A stretch of DNA of 64,000 nt, taken from Voacanga thouarsii (taxonomy: Eukaryota; Streptophyta; Magnoliopsida; Gentianales; Apocynaceae). Positions 61,358 through 64,000 of the stretch are shown piece after piece. The notes below the pieces were generated by a model, which did no database searches, was not told the DNA's origin, and was given only the letters and a program-made list of their open reading frames with translations. The position numbers were made by a program, and so were the translations under genes. Position 1 is the stretch's first letter; each line of letters begins with the position of its first letter. The stretch spans positions 1,984,001-2,048,000 of the forward strand of contig JANUWF010001272.1 in assembly GCA_026120185.1 (NCBI GenBank). The letters run 5' to 3'.

Positions 61358-62778
61358 ATAATCAAGAAACAACAATATTCTTTTCTCATATTCAAGGAGG
61401 AAGCAATCAACTCATTTTTTCAGTTTTCAACTCCTAAGAATATTTCACAAAATTTCCACATTTTTTCCTCTCAAGGATCATTTATCAACTCACATTCTTT
61501 ATCATAACTCAAAGCTAAGAAAAATTTAAACTCATAATACAAAAGTTAACCAATAGAATTTTTCCATATTCCTCATACTCTCTATATTCAAACTAGAAGA
61601 GTCAAATATTATTCAAACACCAATGCAAAAACAAGATTAATCAAAATTCTCAAGTCTTGAAAAATATCTTATCCAACAAACCAATTGCACAAAAAATCCA
61701 CCAAATGAATGACAAAACTCATATCCAAGTAAGAAAAAGAATTACAACCTTGCTTAACAATGAAAACCATTGAAATTCTGAAAAACTTTCACAAAAATGA
61801 TATGGAACAAAAAATGATATGGAAAATACTTCTTCAACCTCATTCTCCCCCCACACTTAAACTGGACATTGTCCTTCCAAAGTAATAGCTCAATACTAAG
61901 AAAACACTAAGATGATTGATAGAAACTTGGACAAAGAATGTCACCATACCACTCCCACACACTTTAACTAGACAATGTCCTCATTAGCAAAAAATTAACA
62001 CCTTAAAGCATTGCAAAAGGGCCCAAAAATAATAAAGAGGTAGAAAGTTAAGCAACACTCCCCAAGTGCAATAAGTTTTAATAGATATTAAAGCTGGAAA
62101 TAGAGCGAAGGGCTTGTTCGAAAGGACTTTATTCCTACCTATAAAACAAAACACAAATAAAAACACAAGGAAAATAATAACAAAATAAAAACACACCTAA
62201 ATAAAAGAAAACAAACTAAAGAAAAATACTAAAAGAATCCTAAAAAAGCAAATAAAGACACGACTTACTCCGCCACAGTTAAGATAGAAAATATTTTCCT
62301 TATTTGGGGGAAATAACTCCTAACAACTAAAAATGGAACTTAGATAAAACAAAAGAATGGCCAAAAGACCTAAAGAAACCCAAATTAAAAAAAAAAAACA
62401 CAAAACACATAAAAAATACTATTTCCATTCATCATGCTTCCTCATCAAACTTTTGTAAAAAAATTAATGCTCAATGAAAAAGTTAGGTATGAAGAAAGCA
62501 GCAATAAGAGAGGATTTTGAAAAATGGAAGGTTTATGGAAAGTATTAGTTGCGATGAATGTAAATGCATGACCCCCTGTCCGTAGCACCTTTTCAAACAT
62601 ACAAATCAAGTTCCCAACACAAAGATGTAAATTATGTCTAAAAAGTGTATAAATATTAGAATCACCACTCAAAAGATTTGTCACAATGAAAAATTTCCTT
62701 AAAACTTAGCAATTGAGTTCTTAAAGATGGGATTAAGAAATCAGTACTTTTTAACACATCTACAAAAACTAAGTTACC

Positions 62779-63130
62779 TCATTTTAAGCCGGGTGAAGGG
62801 TAGAAATTACCACCATCCTCCAAGGACTTCTTATAATATAGCGATGAAAAATCCAACTCCTTGAGGTATGATAAATTCATCACATCATCATTTGGACATT
62901 TGTTCTCCAAGAATTGAGAAGAACCTAAAAAATCATGTGGTAAAGAGAGATTAGAATTATTAGCACATAGAGGAGAATTGAATACCTCCCCTTTCACATT
63001 GGATAATTGTTCCTCATATCTGCTTTCTTTTCCTTGGGATTTTCTTGTTCAAGCGTATGGGCATTTATAGCATCCTCAACCAACTTGGCTAGTTGTGTTT
63101 TTTGATGGCTCATATGTTGGGATGCTTCTT
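62779..63130 (-). pseudogene. Unidentified coding-like remnant near the 5' LTR of C2
   Basis: The minus strand has MSHQKTQLAKLVEDAINAHT then LEQENPKEKK, and after a frame change GEVFNSPLCANNSNLSLPHD. The position downstream of the primer site is where gag would begin, but I do not see a gag core or zinc knuckle. It may be a worn gag N-terminus or element-specific sequence. Confidence 0.35.
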
Positions 63131-63353
63131 CATGCCAATTAATAGAGGAAAAACAAACTATCTAAATACAAAAGTTAGTGGTATTTACAGTACAACATGA
63201 AGTAAGCTAGTCAATTAAGTCATACAATAGTACAAACAACAAGATAGAACACCAATTTACATGAAGAATATATATATAGATATACATATTTAGATTTAGA
63301 CATATAAACATATAAATATGGTTAAATCAACAAAATCAAAGATTTCATGATAT

Positions 63354-63376
63354 TGTTCTTCAGCAACAGCGTCAAA
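63354..63376 (-). other. Decayed primer binding site of C2, tRNA-Asp type
   Basis: The minus strand reads TTTTTGACGCTGTTGCTGAA next to the LTR end. It matches the plant gypsy primer site TGGCGCCGTTGCCGGGGA except for C-to-T and G-to-A changes. Confidence 0.75.
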
Positions 63377-63380
63377 AACT

Positions 63381-64000
63381 TGATGCGTGTTATTTTAGTG
63401 TAGAAAATATTACCAACAAATTACACAATCAATCACGCTTTAATTAAAATGCCAACCACTAAAATCACACATACGGGCAAGTATACTAATCGTATAATAT
63501 ATGAAATAGCAAGTATTGAATCCACGAGAACTTAGACTCCCATCTTACTTTATCCAAATCTTTATTGTTTAGCCAATAAAATAAGAAGAGAATACAAAGG
63601 AAAATAAATAAAGATAAAAATAGATATACCTAAAGGATGAAATTTTATGTAACTAGACAATTATCTTGAAAACATAATATTGAATCAATTAGCATTCATC
63701 ACAATCAATTGTCATCTTGGCATCATGAAGGAATAGAAAGTAACATTCAATCATTTTCCAAGTCATAAATCTACTTAGATAAATTTCACTTCATTTGTCA
63801 GTCCATGGAATCACTATATTTTGATCCATATTAATAGATTTGTCAATCAAGCTAACACAATCAAAACATGCACTAAGCTTAATTCCTTATAAGCATGAAA
63901 TTAGTTAATAATCCTTTGTTCGAGGTGAAATCAACTAATCTTCGATTACTTAGTCCTATAATCTTAACTTCATCGTTCAAGTCCATTAAGATTTAACAAA
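63381..64000 (-). repeat. 5' LTR of element C2, partial
   Basis: Matches 59338 onward (TGATGCGTGT, ATATTACCAACAAATTA, ATCCACGAGAACTTAG) and is cut by the window edge. Confidence 0.9.

Larger units (their letters stand above)
59338..64000 (-). mobile_element. Element C2: pol-less gypsy-family-C LTR element, runs off the window
   Basis: Minus-strand element. The 3' LTR is 59338-60766, and the 5' LTR starts at 63381 and continues past the edge. Both share TGATGCGTGT and the next several hundred bases at about 90 percent identity. The internal region is only ~2.6 kb (60767-63380) with no RT, RNase H or integrase motif. A decayed primer site and a purine tract are present. This is a large non-autonomous derivative inserted into RT of the SIRE-like element; its right target duplication is outside the window (the left candidate is TTAAG, 59333-59337). 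Confidence 0.88.

Overview
This is nuclear DNA of a flowering plant, most likely a dicot. It is AT-rich and contains introns with GT-AG borders. It holds plant-type LTR retrotransposons of both superfamilies (Ty1/copia with an iMet-type primer site, a SIRE-like copia, and several Ty3/gypsy families), a plant RTE-type LINE, and fragments of plant genes (prefoldin 4, ribosomal protein S4, kinesin-14, a TMEM214-like DUF2359 protein, an EMB2654-type PPR protein, BiP). I see no gene in the window that looks intact and functional, and no tRNA, rRNA or CRISPR.

Layout. 0.1-2.3 kb: two almost identical 565-bp inverted arms around a 1-kb spacer. 2.26-7.37 kb: a decayed Ty1/copia element whose 5' LTR is cut exactly at the end of the right arm. 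7.4-13.3 kb: non-coding DNA with short gene remnants on the minus strand (an unidentified C-terminal exon, prefoldin subunit 4, RPS4). 13.28-16.62 kb: a solo gypsy-type LTR of 3.3 kb. 16.9-24.7 kb: more minus-strand remnants (kinesin-14, TMEM214-like, PPR, BiP tail), several with nonsense changes. 27.7-29.2 kb: a probable Mutator-like non-autonomous element with long diverged TIRs. 29.8-33.1 kb: a related large LTR on the minus strand.

33.08-42.82 kb: a gypsy-type element (D) that has gag and protease but no reverse transcriptase or integrase. A second element of the same kind (E, 36.24-40.55 kb) sits inside its gag. 42.8-43.9 kb: a CACTA-like subterminal region hit by a 5'-truncated RTE LINE with a 17-bp target duplication.

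44.8 kb to the right edge: a SIRE-like copia on the minus strand, split by at least three insertions. These are a 2.0-kb solo LTR (46.76-48.77), a large solo LTR (51.70-58.77) that itself carries a gypsy pol-tail/LTR fragment and a 1.77-kb copia solo LTR, and a pol-less gypsy element (59.34 kb to beyond the window). Many insertion borders are fixed by 5-bp target-site duplications, so the order of events can be read.

The repeats do not cooperate as a pathway; they record successive insertion and decay. The observations most worth following are the near-identical inverted repeat, the run of same-strand intron-bearing gene fragments, the gag-protease-only elements with several CCHC motifs, a tRNA-like box A/box B block inside one LTR family, and a GC-rich CCGGYGCC motif shared by LTRs of several gypsy families.
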